Source: PALSA-1196 sp036833805
GTDB taxonomy: Bacteria; Pseudomonadota; Gammaproteobacteria; Steroidobacterales; Steroidobacteraceae
Assembly (NCBI GenBank): GCA_036833805.1
Contig: DAITPA010000046.1
Location: 1-14,710, forward strand
Direction: 5' to 3'
Length of the DNA stretch: 14,710 nucleotides
Of the stretch, positions 14,674 to 14,710 are shown piece after piece; within the stretch, counting starts at the first letter, position 1, and every line of letters starts with the position of its first letter. The notes below the pieces were generated by a model that made no database searches, was not told the DNA's origin, and was given only the letters and a program-made list of their open reading frames with translations. The translations under genes and the position numbers were made by a program.

Positions 14674-14710
14674 GGGCAACAATTGAACTTGCAGGCAAAA
14701 AAATTCGTGA

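Noticed and set aside
14697..14703. Run of seven A near the right edge
   Set aside because: It could be the T tract of a terminator for a minus-strand gene beyond the window, but no convincing stem is visible beside it before the sequence ends.

Overview
The window is about 14.7 kb of GC-rich (roughly 60% by eye) bacterial chromosome, most likely from a proteobacterium. The evidence is a short TrmB with a gamma/beta-type N-terminus, a tRNA-Gly with an encoded CCA, and the gene content. No phage, transposon, CRISPR or plasmid gene is visible. The left end is ordinary: trmB on the minus strand, a divergent small membrane methyltransferase of the isoprenylcysteine methyltransferase fold, and tRNA-Gly(CCC).

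From about 1.6 kb to the right end almost every gene belongs to one poorly understood functional theme: making and breaking amide/peptide bonds. In order these are a COG3931-type N-formylglutamate amidohydrolase (minus); a transglutaminase-like gene cut by one in-frame amber codon (plus); a transglutaminase-like protein with Ala in place of the catalytic His (plus); a minus-strand pair, circularly permuted ATP-grasp then alpha-E; and a divergent plus-strand operon. That operon encodes a giant transglutaminase-DUF2126 putative amidoligase, an ATP-grasp/alpha-E fusion, and another transglutaminase-like protein. Convergent to it lies an intact paralogue of the broken transglutaminase.

The region therefore carries two versions of the ATP-grasp plus alpha-E unit (two adjacent genes and one fused gene), one DUF2126 amidoligase, and five transglutaminase-like cores (one inside the DUF2126 protein, one interrupted, one lacking His). 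The families are known from comparative genomics (COG2307, COG2308, COG1305, COG4196). They have been predicted to build and trim a peptide or peptide-like modification, but I know of no defined substrate. A plausible working model, which is inference, is that the ATP-grasp and DUF2126 enzymes form amide bonds, the alpha-E domains assist them, and the transglutaminase-fold and formylglutamate-amidohydrolase-like enzymes hydrolyse or transfer those bonds. No peptide substrate gene, transporter or proteasome-like (Anbu) gene is visible here.

Regulatory signals are sparse. The clearest are a perfect TATAAT about 9 bases before the GTG of the DUF2126 gene, which suggests a leaderless transcript; an 18-base perfect palindrome just upstream of the rightmost gene; a good Shine-Dalgarno coupling the minus-strand ATP-grasp and alpha-E genes; and a 4-base ATGA overlap plus an 8-base gap joining the plus-strand operon.
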